Of a DNA stretch of 64,000 nucleotides, positions 8,077-16,381 are shown piece by piece. The DNA is from Kineosporiaceae bacterium (GTDB taxonomy: Bacteria; Actinomycetota; Actinomycetes; Actinomycetales; Kineosporiaceae), in contig JADJPO010000005.1 in NCBI GenBank assembly GCA_016713225.1, positions 62,001-126,000 of the forward strand. The letters run 5' to 3'. Made by a program: the position numbers and the translations under genes. Each line of letters starts with the position of its first letter. Positions within the stretch are counted from its first letter, which is position 1. The notes beneath the pieces were generated by a model. It made no database searches. It worked only from the letters and a program-made list of their open reading frames with translations, and was not told the origin of the DNA.

Positions 8077-10485
8077 TCAACTGTTCGTCGGTACCGATCG
8101 TGTCGATCCCGATCCTGTCGGCACCGAACGCGTTGTGGCCGAGCGCGTCGTGGTCGGGCCGCTACCCGATGCGTTGAGCGGGGTGACGGACACCGAATAG
8201 GTCCGACCCGGGCGCAAACCGATCAAGGTCACGCCCCGGCGGCTTGCTCCGTACTCGGTGTCGCTCGACCTCCAGGTCCGGCCGTCCGCACCATTCTCGG
8301 TCCAGGCCAGGCGATAGCTGGTGGCTCCGTTGGCGGCGCCCCAGTGCAGGGCCAGGGTGGTCGTCGTCGGATCGGACAAGCTCATGGACGAGACGGCCGA
8401 CGGCGGCGATGCCGCGGCGAGCGTGTCCATCGCGCGCTGGGATGTGGGGCCGGCGCCGACGGCGTTGAGCGGTGTGACGGTCACGGTGTACGTGCGACCC
8501 GGGCGGAGGCTGATCAGGGTGACGCCCCGACGGTCCGCGCCGTACTCCGTGTCATCCGAGGTCCAGGTCCGGCCGTCGCTGCCGCTCTCGGTCCAGCCGA
8601 GCCGGTAGCTCGTTGCCCCGGGGGCCGCGCCCCAGGCCAGGTCCAGCGTGGTGGAGCTCGGGTGAGAGAGGCTCATCGACGTGACGGCGCCGGGCCGTGC
8701 GGCGACCGATTTGGAGGTCGTGATGATCGTCGTGGGCGGCCGGCTGGCGTCACGGGAGGTCGGCGGGATGCGGTTCGGCCCCACGCCATTGCCGTTGTTT
8801 CGCGTCGGGGCGGTCGTCCCCCCAACGAACGTGACCGTCACCTTCGTCCCGGCGACGACGGCTGCCCGGCACTCGGCTCCGGCAGCGGTTCCGGCGCAGG
8901 CTCCCCCCCAGACTGTTGACGAGCCGGCGTCCGGGTGGGCCTGCAACGCGGCGACCGCCCCCGTGATGAACCGTGCGGCACACCGGGTGCGGCCACCGCC
9001 ACAGGCGATCAGCCCGTCGGAGGTGCCCACCCAGCCACCGGTGGCGGGCACGGTCAGGGTCAACGTCTGCAACGGACCGTTGGTGGGCAGGGATCCGCTG
9101 GGCAGGGCGGTGGAGATCGGAAGCGTCTCGGTGATGTCCTCACGGCCGAAGGCGAACCACAAACCCGTTCCCAGCGCGAGCAATCCGACCACGGACGCCG
9201 CGGTGATCACCCTGCCCGACACGACCGGCAGCGTTCGCCGGGCCGGGGCGTCCTCGGCGGGACCGAGCGAGCTGAACCGATCCCCCGAGGGGATCACGGT
9301 GGTCATCGCACCCACCGGCGGCGGGGTCATCGGCATGATCTCCGGTGCTGTGACGGGCACCTCCGAGGCACCGACCGCGGCACCCGAGGCACCGACCAGG
9401 GCTGCGGTGTCCGCAGCGCCGGCCGCACCGACCGGCGCCTGCCCGACCAGGGCGGCCCCGAGCGCGACGGCCAACTGCGGCTGGTGGTCGAGCACCACGG
9501 GCCGGCCCAACCGGCTGCCCACCAGTTCACGCACCAGCGGGATCCGGCTCGATCCACCGGCCAGCACCACGGCGGCAAGGTCCGCGGCCGCGACGTCGGC
9601 CCGGGCCACGGTGCGTTCCAGGCAGTCGACGGTCAGTTCGAGCGAGGGGCGGATCATCTCCTCGAACTCGCCGCGGCGCAGGACGACGTCCAGACTGGTC
9701 CCGGGCAACCGGACCGGGATCACCGCGTCCACGTCGTCCGAGAGCCCTTCCTTGGCCTCGATCGCGGCGCGTCGCAGGGCGAGCAGCGAACTGGCGTCGG
9801 CCGTCTCCAGGGCCGAGGTGCGCTCACCGAGAGCGCCCCGCAGATGGCCCAGCACCGCCTCGTCGAAGTCCATGCCGCCGAGGTTCTCGATCCCTTCGGG
9901 GGCGCCGACCGGTTCGAACCCGGCCTCGGTGCGCCGCAGCACGGCCGCGTCGAAGGTGCCCCCGCCGAGGTCGTAGACGGCGACGATCTCACCGACGTCG
10001 ATCCGTTCCGTGCCGGCGAAGTGCAGCGCCGCCGCTTGCGGTTCGGTGATCAGGGTGACCACCGGCAACCCGGCGGCGGCGAACGCACCGACCAGGGCCT
10101 CGGTCTTGAACCGGCTCCAGTTGGCCGGATGGCTGACGATCACCTCGTCGGGGGGAGCGCCGCGCAACTCGACGGTGCGCTCGAGCACCCACTGCAGCAC
10201 CATGGCCATCAGCCGGGGGGCGGGGTAGGGCGACCCGCCGAGCAGCAGTGGAACGCTGTCTCCGACACGGCGTTTGAACTCCCGCGCCACCCGGTCGGGG
10301 TGCTCGTGGGCTCGGCGCTCGGCAGTCTCGCCGACCAGGACGGTGCCATCGGGGCGCACCAGGACGACAGTGGGCACCGCCGCGCCGCGGCTGCCCAGTG
10401 GCAGGGCCTCCGACGGGCCGCCCGAACAGATGGCGGCAGCGGTACTCGTGGTCCCGATGTCCACCCCCAGGTGATACGGCACGGC
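8077..10485 (-). CDS. Hsp70-like ATPase fused to a membrane anchor and two fibronectin type III domains
   Basis: Residues 1 to about 370 form an Hsp70/actin-fold ATPase: GVDIGTTSTAAAI (phosphate 1), YDLGGGTFDAAVL (phosphate 2) and VLAGGSSRIPLVRELVG (adenosine). The Hsp70 substrate-binding domain is missing. Instead there is an Ala/Val-rich linker, one membrane segment (TAASVVGLLALGTGLWFAFG), an extracytoplasmic Cys-containing region and two 97-residue FN3 repeats before a Ser/Thr/Pro tail. The start was set at GTG 10485, with GAAGGAG 6 bases upstream; ATG 10521, overlapping the AAA+ stop, would add 12 residues. It lies between the AAA+ ATPase and DUF4157 genes, so a role in eCIS function or placement at the membrane is inferred. 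Chaperone activity is doubtful. Confidence 0.85.
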   Translation of the reverse strand, partial: AVPYHLGVDIGTTSTAAAICSGGPSEALPLGSRGAAVPTVVLVRPDGTVLVGETAERRAHEHPDRVAREFKRRVGDSVPLLLGGSPYPAPRLMAMVLQWVLERTVELRGAPPDEVIVSHPANWSRFKTEALVGAFAAAGLPVVTLITEPQAAALHFAGTERIDVGEIVAVYDLGGGTFDAAVLRRTEAGFEPVGAPEGIENLGGMDFDEAVLGHLRGALGERTSALETADASSLLALRRAAIEAKEGLSDDVDAVIPVRLPGTSLDVVLRRGEFEEMIRPSLELTVDCLERTVARADVAAADLAAVVLAGGSSRIPLVRELVGSRLGRPVVLDHQPQLAVALGAALVGQAPVGAAGAADTAALVGASGAAVGASEVPVTAPEIMPMTPPPVGAMTTVIPSGDRFSSLGPAEDAPARRTLPVVSGRVITAASVVGLLALGTGLWFAFGREDITETLPISTALPSGSLPTNGPLQTLTLTVPATGGWVGTSDGLIACGGGRTRCAARFITGAVAALQAHPDAGSSTVWGGACAGTAAGAECRAAVVAGTKVTVTFVGGTTAPTRNNGNGVGPNRIPPTSRDASRPPTTIITTSKSVAARPGAVTSMSLSHPSSTTLDLAWGAAPGATSYRLGWTESGSDGRTWTSDDTEYGADRRGVTLISLRPGRTYTVTVTPLNAVGAGPTSQRAMDTLAAASPPSAVSSMSLSDPTTTTLALHWGAANGATSYRLAWTENGADGRTWRSSDTEYGASRRGVTLIGLRPGRTYSVSVTPLNASGSGPTTTRSATTRSVPTGSGSTRSVPTNS
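8107..8688 (-). repeat. Two tandem 291-bp FN3-encoding repeats inside the Hsp70-like gene
   Basis: The C-terminal FN3 domains of the Hsp70-like protein are near copies. Unit 1 (8688 downwards) starts AVTSMSLS and unit 2 (8397 downwards) starts AVSSMSLS. They share the blocks GATSYRL, DGRTW, DTEYGA, RRGVTLI, LRPGRTY and VTPLNA at the same spacing. This is a recent in-frame duplication by appearance. Confidence 0.85.
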
Positions 10486-10517
10486 GCGCTCCTTCGAACT
10501 GGTCATGTTCACAGGGG

Positions 10518-12590
10518 TCATGAACGGGGTAGATGGGTGCCGAACTCCTCTCGCAGCACCAGGCGGCCGAGCTTGCGGTACTCCTGTTGGACGGCCGTGA
10601 TCACGTCGGCCATCGACACCGGCCGCCCGGAGGCGGCGCAACGATAGGCGGCGGTGACCGCGACCGACCGGATGTTGCCGCCGGTCAACTCGAACGCCCG
10701 TGCGCAGAAGTCGAGGTCCACGTCCTCCCCGATCGGCAGCGGCGCGGTCAGGCAGCGGTGCCACAGCGCGCGTCGTGAGGTCTCGTCCGGGGCCGGGAAG
10801 TCGATGATCACATCGAGTCGACGGGTGAAGGCCTCGTCGATGTTGGCCCGCAGGTTCGTCGAGAGCACGGCCAGCCCGTCGAAACTCTCCATGCGCTGCA
10901 ACAGGAACGCGCTCTCGACGTTGGCGTAGCGGTCGTGGGCGTCGCGCACCTCGCTGCGCTTGCCGAACACCGCGTCGGCCTCGTCGAACAGCAGGACGGC
11001 ATTCACCCCGGCCGCCTCGCTGAAGATGCGTTCGAGGTTCTTCTCGGTCTCGCCGACGTATTTGTCGACCACGGTGGCCAGGTCGACCTGGTAGAGATCC
11101 AGCCCGAGTTCGGCGGCGATCACCTCGGCGGACATGGTCTTGCCGGTGCCGGAATCGCCGGCGAACAGCGCCGTCACCCCGCGGCCCCGACCGCCTCCCG
11201 GGCGCATCTTCCAGGTGCCGAGTACCTGATCACGGTGCCGGGCGCGGGCCGCGAGTTCGCGCAGCTGGCCGTGCACGGCGTCCGGCAGCACCAGGTCGAC
11301 CCACCCGACCATGGGCTCGATGCGATGGGTGAGCCGCTCCAGGCCGGCGGTGTTCTGCGAGCGCGCCCCGGCCTGCAGATCGTTCTCGCCGATCGGCGTC
11401 CCGGCGAGATCCGCCGCCAGGCGCGCCGCGGTGACCGCTCGGTCGATCTGGTCCGGTCCGAGATGCAGGTGCACCGGGACGACGACGTCCTGGTCGGCTC
11501 CCAGCGCTGTGCGCCAGAGGCGTTCGCGTTCTCGAGGTGCGAGCACCGGCGCTGACACCAGCAGCGGGACGTGCCTGCTCCAGCGGGGGTCCCAGGTGCT
11601 CTGCCCGGTGACCAGCACCGGCACCGGCAGCGCTGCCAGGCGGCGCACCAGCCCGGCGTCCACCTCGGCGAGTGCCTCGATCGGACCGGCGATCAGCGCG
11701 CCGTCCTGCAGCAGGGCCTCGCGGCCGGCCAGGATCAGCAGCTGCTCGCGCTCACCGGCCGTCGCCAGCTGCGCCAGATCGACGATCACCGCTCGTCGTC
11801 CGGCGGCCTGCACCGCCGCGACCGCCACGGCGGTTCCGGTCAGCCGCCCTCGATCGTGCAGGTAGATCAGCCGGACGCCACGCTGCAGTTGGCGGGTCAG
11901 CCGATCGGATGCCACGCCGGGCAGCGGCGGCGTGGTGGCGAGCACGTCGCCCACCGCCGCGTCCGGGGTGTCGTCGCCGAGCAAGTGCGCCGTCACGCGG
12001 TCCGGTACCCGCAGGGTTCGGCCCAGGAAGGGGCGGTCGGCCTCCTCGACGACGACCAGCCCGTGACGGATCAGGGCTCCGGACGGCGCCAGCCGAGCCC
12101 TCGCGCTCGCGGCCGAGGGCGGTACCCCACACAACGCCAGCGCCAGGCCCGGTGTGGCTCGGCGCCGGGTCACGTCGTCGTTGAGCCAGCCGTAGAGTCG
12201 CTCCAGCCGACCGTCCAGATCGGGGGCCAGGGCGATGAGCAGGAACTCGACATCCAGTGGCGTCAGGGCCGTGGTGCGCTGCAGCCGGCGCAGCCGCGAG
12301 GCAGCTCCGGCGGCCTCGCACGCATCCTGAGCCTGCTCGACGGCCGCCAGATCATCGAGGGACGCCGGGGCCGACGACCCGGACGAGGCCAGGAGCCGGT
12401 CGACGTCCTCCTCCGACAGGTACAGCCCGCGGAAAGGGTCCTCGACGGCAGGGTCGTCCAGACGTCGCTGCTCCACCAGGGACCGTACCCGGGCCTCGAT
12501 CAGACCCAGCCGGGTGGCGAGGTGATCGCCGGCGAGCGTCTCGATCGGCACGGCTCGCGGCGGGGACAGCCCGTGCTCGGTCGTGCTCAT
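10518..12590 (-). CDS. eCIS AAA+ ATPase (Afp15/Pvc15-like)
   Basis: This 690-residue protein has an AAA+ module in its C-terminal half: Walker A GDSGTGKT with Lys484, Walker B LLFDEAD with Glu537, and the sensor-1 region VLSTNLRANIDEAFTRRLD. The N-terminal half contains a degenerate second ATPase-like region and helical repeats, as in the AAA+ ATPases found in nearly all eCIS loci, thought to act in assembly or cargo loading. Its start overlaps the DUF4255 stop by 4 bases (ATGA), so the two are cotranscribed; it leads directly into the Hsp70-like gene. Confidence 0.93.
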   Translation of the reverse strand: MSTTEHGLSPPRAVPIETLAGDHLATRLGLIEARVRSLVEQRRLDDPAVEDPFRGLYLSEEDVDRLLASSGSSAPASLDDLAAVEQAQDACEAAGAASRLRRLQRTTALTPLDVEFLLIALAPDLDGRLERLYGWLNDDVTRRRATPGLALALCGVPPSAASARARLAPSGALIRHGLVVVEEADRPFLGRTLRVPDRVTAHLLGDDTPDAAVGDVLATTPPLPGVASDRLTRQLQRGVRLIYLHDRGRLTGTAVAVAAVQAAGRRAVIVDLAQLATAGEREQLLILAGREALLQDGALIAGPIEALAEVDAGLVRRLAALPVPVLVTGQSTWDPRWSRHVPLLVSAPVLAPRERERLWRTALGADQDVVVPVHLHLGPDQIDRAVTAARLAADLAGTPIGENDLQAGARSQNTAGLERLTHRIEPMVGWVDLVLPDAVHGQLRELAARARHRDQVLGTWKMRPGGGRGRGVTALFAGDSGTGKTMSAEVIAAELGLDLYQVDLATVVDKYVGETEKNLERIFSEAAGVNAVLLFDEADAVFGKRSEVRDAHDRYANVESAFLLQRMESFDGLAVLSTNLRANIDEAFTRRLDVIIDFPAPDETSRRALWHRCLTAPLPIGEDVDLDFCARAFELTGGNIRSVAVTAAYRCAASGRPVSMADVITAVQQEYRKLGRLVLREEFGTHLPRS

Positions 12591-13231
12591 GCCGGGTCCT
12601 CTCCTCGTCCGGGTGATCCGTCACCCGTCAGGCGACCGCTCCGTTCCTCGACCGCCGGGTTCGGCCCCGCCCCCTCGACGCGCACCTTCGGCGGGCGGGT
12701 GACCGCCTTCTCGGCCTCGAATCGGCGACCGGTGTCGATGGGCATGGTCACCACGAGGTCCAGGGACGGCTTGAGCTCACCGCCCAGAGCCGACCAGACG
12801 TCGGCGAAGGCCCGATCCTCCGGCGGCGGCAGGCCGATGGTCAGGGCGAACGGCGGGCCGTCCGCCACGCTCTCGGGCAACAGGTCACGCGGGATCGCGT
12901 CGTGGCACAGCAATCCCGACAGCAGCGAGGACAGGGTGCGGTGTTCGTCCTCGGGTCGCTGGGTCCACGCGGTGATCAGGTAGGACAACTTGAAGTGACG
13001 CGGTGGCAGGCGTCGGGCCACCACCCGGCCGTCGGCGTACTCGTTGATCCGGCCGCGTTCCCGGCGTCGCAGGTCCTCACGGATGTCGTAGAGGTAGACA
13101 TCCACGGTCGGGGTGTTCCGTCGGCTCGCCCAGTCCTTGGTCGGGGCGTCGAAGACCACTTCGACCTCGGCGGTCACCAGGCCCTCGGTGCGGATCAGGC
13201 GACGCAGGGCCTCGTCCACCTCGTAGATCAC
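12587..13231 (-). CDS. DUF4255 (Pvc16/Afp16-like) tail terminator-type protein
   Basis: This 214-residue protein matches the DUF4255 family, whose eCIS members (Afp16/Pvc16) cap the tube and sheath and set tail length. Visible signatures are the N-terminal YEVDEALRRLI, NTPTVDVYLYDIRED and the LSYLITAW...EDEHRTLSSLL segment. GTG 13231 was chosen as start because GGAGGGAGG lies 8 bases upstream and this gives the usual N-terminus; a 28-residue extension is possible but lacks support. It is the first gene of this minus-strand operon, and a copy of the shared upstream motif lies 76 bases before it. Confidence 0.9.
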   Translation of the reverse strand: MIYEVDEALRRLIRTEGLVTAEVEVVFDAPTKDWASRRNTPTVDVYLYDIREDLRRRERGRINEYADGRVVARRLPPRHFKLSYLITAWTQRPEDEHRTLSSLLSGLLCHDAIPRDLLPESVADGPPFALTIGLPPPEDRAFADVWSALGGELKPSLDLVVTMPIDTGRRFEAEKAVTRPPKVRVEGAGPNPAVEERSGRLTGDGSPGRGEDPA

Positions 13232-13306
13232 GTGGCCCGCCTCCCTCCATCGGCTCAGGATCGAGGCGGAGGCCACCGCTGGGGGACGGCCGGCGTGCGG
13301 CCGGAT

Positions 13307-13334
13307 GGGCACCATGCCCTGCCCTTTCGGGCGG
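13307..13334 (-). promoter_or_regulatory. Conserved eCIS upstream motif, copy 4 (DUF4255 operon, divergent promoter region)
   Basis: The plus strand reads GGGCAC-N6-CTGCCC-N4-GGGCGG, keeping both gaps of the other three copies. It is 76 bases before the DUF4255 start and 68 bases before the divergent gene at 13402, so it could affect both directions. Confidence 0.6.
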
Positions 13335-13401
13335 CCGGATGCACTGCGACTGCTGCGGTGCGCCGTCCTAGGCTCGACTCGGGGACGCGTGGGGAGGCGT
13401 G

Positions 13402-15237
13402 ATGGCGGAGGAGGGCTCGAGAATCGTCGACCTCGGCCAGGGTGCGGATCCCGAGCTGACCCTGGGCGGCGTCCGATTCGCGGTCGAACCCGGCGGGCAG
13501 GTTCCGGTTCCGATCCAGGTGCGCAACCCGGGCCAGATCGTGGAGTCCTATCGCGTCGACGTCGTCGGGCTCGATCCGCCGTGGTGGCAGGCCGTACCGG
13601 GGGAGCTGCGGGTCTACGCCGGCGAGCAGGAGGAGGGCACCGTCGTGTTGTGCCCGCCGGCCGGAGCGGTCGCCGGGTCGGCGCCGTTGCCGTTCGGGGT
13701 GCGGGTGTACTCCCTGGTCGACCCCTCCAGATGCGTTGTGGCCGAAGCCGATCTGGAGGTCGGGCGGGTCCTGGATCTGCAGAGCAGTATCGTGCCCATG
13801 ACCGGTCGGGCGCGCTGGCGCACCACGTTCCGGATCACCTTCGCCAACTGGGGTAACGCTCCGGTACACCTGGTGTTGAAGGCTTCCGATCCCGATGAGC
13901 AGTTGGGATTCGCCCTGTCGCAGGACGCGGTCGTGGTGCCGGTCGGCGGCCGGGTCATGGTGCGCTTACAGGTGCGTCCTCGTAAACCGTTCCTGCGCGG
14001 CTCGCCGGTGCGGTTGCCGTTCCGCGTGAGTGGCGAGCCGGCGGGATCGGGGCGGCCGCTGGGCACCGGGCGGCCCACAACCACACCAGGCCTGCCCGAT
14101 CCCACCCGGCCGGTGCTCGAGGCCGCCGTCGATCAGCGCCCGGTGCTCTCGCGCGGGGTGATGACCGCGGCCGTGGCGTTGCTGGTGCCGCTGCTGCTGC
14201 TGGGCACCTGGCTGGTTCGGCTGCCAGCCGTCAAGGGTGCCCGCCAGACGGACGCCGCACCCGGGCAGGTCACCCGGGTCACGGCGCGGGGGGTGAGCGC
14301 GCAACGGGTGCGGGTGAGCTGGGTCCCCGTCGACCGGGCCACCGGATACCTGGTCAGCCCGGTGGACCCGACCTCGGGTGGGCTCGGTCAGGGGCAACCC
14401 GTCGGTGGGGAGGCCACCCAGATCGACGTGGCGGTGCCCGAAGGGTCCGAGCAGGGATGCTTCACGGTGCAGGCCACCCGCGGCAGTGCGGCCGGCGGCC
14501 CCGCAGACCCGGTCTGCGCGACGGTGCTCGAGGCATCGCTGACGGCGCCGGCCGGGGTGACGGCCACCGCCAACACGGACGGAACGCTCACGGTGGCCTG
14601 GCAGCGGCAGCCGAAGTACGACCACCGAGTGCTCATCGACGGGCTCGTGAACGACGACGTCGTCCGCCCCGGTTCGATGATGCGGACCGACGTGGTTCCC
14701 CCACGCGACACCTGCGTGAGCGTTGTCGTGGTGGCCGTATCGGGCGACACGGTCTCGGCCGAGGACGCACCGGGCGCTTCGACCTGCGTTCAGCCGGTCG
14801 CGGTGACGACCACTCCGACCACGGCACCGGCACCGGTGCCGGTGCCGGACGGCGGGTCGGACACGACTCCCTCGGTACCGAATGAGTCGACGCCGTTCAC
14901 TCCCGATCCGATTCCACCCAGCTCGACCCCACCGTCGGAGCCGATCACCAGGACCACCGGCGTACTGCGTCCGTGGGTTGCGCATCTGGGGACGGCCTAT
15001 CCCGAGGAGGCGCTGGCCCGAGCGGTGCGCGATCAGATCGCTGCGTCGATGCCCGGCGCAACGATTCTGTTGGTGACCGTGGATGACCTACGGGTGAGAA
15101 CCCCCTACCGCTCCGGGACCTATCTGGTGGTCTACAACGGGTTCGACACCCAGCAACAGGCAGCCGCCTTCTGTCTCTCGACGACGACGGCGCCCACCGG
15201 GCTGACGTGCACGCCCTTGGCGACGGGATTCGGGTGA
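13402..15237 (+). CDS. Membrane-anchored Ig/FN3-like surface protein (611 aa)
   Basis: The N-terminal 210 residues form two beta-sandwich-like domains (EPGGQVPVPIQVRNPGQIVESYRV; WRTTFRITFANWGNAPVHL) resembling COG1470-type predicted membrane proteins. One membrane segment follows near residues 253-272 (VMTAAVALLVPLLLLGTWLV), then two FN3-like stretches, a Thr/Pro linker and a C-terminal domain of about 90 residues (YPEEALARAVRDQI...YLVVYNGF) that I cannot name. There is no N-terminal signal peptide, so the first domains should be cytoplasmic. ATG 13402 is 4 bases after GGGGAGG; GTG 13399 is an alternative. It is divergent from the eCIS operon and shares its intergenic motif. Confidence 0.8.
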   Translation: MAEEGSRIVDLGQGADPELTLGGVRFAVEPGGQVPVPIQVRNPGQIVESYRVDVVGLDPPWWQAVPGELRVYAGEQEEGTVVLCPPAGAVAGSAPLPFGVRVYSLVDPSRCVVAEADLEVGRVLDLQSSIVPMTGRARWRTTFRITFANWGNAPVHLVLKASDPDEQLGFALSQDAVVVPVGGRVMVRLQVRPRKPFLRGSPVRLPFRVSGEPAGSGRPLGTGRPTTTPGLPDPTRPVLEAAVDQRPVLSRGVMTAAVALLVPLLLLGTWLVRLPAVKGARQTDAAPGQVTRVTARGVSAQRVRVSWVPVDRATGYLVSPVDPTSGGLGQGQPVGGEATQIDVAVPEGSEQGCFTVQATRGSAAGGPADPVCATVLEASLTAPAGVTATANTDGTLTVAWQRQPKYDHRVLIDGLVNDDVVRPGSMMRTDVVPPRDTCVSVVVVAVSGDTVSAEDAPGASTCVQPVAVTTTPTTAPAPVPVPDGGSDTTPSVPNESTPFTPDPIPPSSTPPSEPITRTTGVLRPWVAHLGTAYPEEALARAVRDQIAASMPGATILLVTVDDLRVRTPYRSGTYLVVYNGFDTQQQAAAFCLSTTTAPTGLTCTPLATGFG

Positions 15238-15254
15238 TGACGCACTGCCCACCC

Positions 15255-16277
15255 TCAGCGATGCCAGACGGTGATCTCGCCGATGTCGGTCGAGCCGGCC
15301 ACGGCGGGGTCGGCCGGGTAGCACGACAGAATCGTGACCCGCACGCCGCTCACGAGCGTCGGCTGAGCGACGCCGAAGCGCTGCAGGTCGGGGACGTCGT
15401 CCAGTTGGATCGCCTGGCAGCCGCCGCCGACCCAGTCGAGTCGGATCACCTCCGGTCGCCAGCGGTGCACCCGTTGGCCGTCACCGTCCGGCAGTCCGGC
15501 CTCCACGCCGATCTCGCGAACGTCGGCCTCCTCGGCGAAGGTCACCATCAGGCTCGGCCCGACGGCAGAGGTGCTGGCGCACACGGCGTCCGGGTCGATC
15601 CGGGTGGTCGTGCCGGGCCAGCGGGGGCTCCAGCCGAGGGCGCGGACGTTGTCGACCGCGGCCGCGGGCTTGCCCTGGGGCTCGGCGCTGGTGGCGGTGA
15701 GTCGATCAAGGCGGCCGGTGCCGCGCAGATGCCCTGCCAGGTCGGTCACCCGGCGTACCGGGTGCTGGCCGGTGAGCGCGAGCAGCAGCACGATCAGGGC
15801 CGGGACCCCGACCGCAGCCAGAACGCGATAGGCGATGGTGGTGCGGGAGAGCTCCCCGGTATACGGCGTCCTGGGTCCGCCGAGCCACCATGGCCGGGCG
15901 TCCCGCGCCGAGGGGCGTGTGGCCTGGGGGCTCGACGTCGGTGTCACGAGCCAGTTTCCGCAGCGGCGGCAGAATCGGCGGTTCGCCTCGTTGCCGGTGC
16001 GGCACCAGCCACACACCAGGGCTGGTGTGCCCATCACGCCGACACCAGCGGACGAATCGGGGGCCCGGCTCGGTGTCGGTGTCGCCCGGGGGGTGGGTGT
16101 CGCGTGAGGTGTGGGTGCCGCGCGGGGAGTTGCCGTCGACCGAGTGCCGCGGACCGCGTCGGGCTGCGTCTCGGCGACGGCCTGACCGGTCCATCCCAAG
16201 AAGGCATCGCAGCCGGAACAGAAACTCGAACCGGCCTGGTTCATCGTGCCGCACGCGGTACAGGCCAGGCTGGACAT
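15255..16277 (-). CDS. Double zinc-ribbon membrane protein with C-terminal discoidin-like (NADase-type glycan-binding) domain
   Basis: Two cytoplasmic zinc ribbons (CTACGTMNQAGSSFCSGC near the N-terminus and CGWCRTGNEANRRFCRRC near residue 90) are joined by a Pro/Thr/Arg linker. One membrane segment follows (VLAAVGVPALIVLLLALTG, about residue 160). The exterior part has the beta-rich pattern of 'NADase-type glycan-binding' domains (ALGWSPRW...VRVTILSCYPA). The start ATG 16277 is 8 bases after AAGGGG; a GTG three codons earlier is too close to it. It is convergent with the Ig/FN3 gene and divergent from the dynamin pair, whose first member also begins with a zinc ribbon, hinting at a shared membrane complex. 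Confidence 0.75.
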   Translation of the reverse strand: MSSLACTACGTMNQAGSSFCSGCDAFLGWTGQAVAETQPDAVRGTRSTATPRAAPTPHATPTPRATPTPSRAPDSSAGVGVMGTPALVCGWCRTGNEANRRFCRRCGNWLVTPTSSPQATRPSARDARPWWLGGPRTPYTGELSRTTIAYRVLAAVGVPALIVLLLALTGQHPVRRVTDLAGHLRGTGRLDRLTATSAEPQGKPAAAVDNVRALGWSPRWPGTTTRIDPDAVCASTSAVGPSLMVTFAEEADVREIGVEAGLPDGDGQRVHRWRPEVIRLDWVGGGCQAIQLDDVPDLQRFGVAQPTLVSGVRVTILSCYPADPAVAGSTDIGEITVWHR

Positions 16278-16381
16278 GCCGGCCACCCCTTCCGAGGAGA
16301 CCCGTCCCCCACGGGTGCCCTGTCGTCGAGGCTACCCCTGGGTTGCCGCCAGGGGGAGGGGCTTTCAGAGGGGGGTCCGCG

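Noticed and set aside
8077..10764. Full 895-codon frame of the Hsp70-like gene
   Set aside because: The first 93 codons overlap the AAA+ gene in another frame, and the Hsp70 motif begins right after the GTG at 10485.
13232..13401. N-terminal extension of the DUF4255 protein to 13315
   Set aside because: The extension would read through regulatory motif copy 4's neighbourhood and lacks family similarity; the GTG at 13231 has a good ribosome site.
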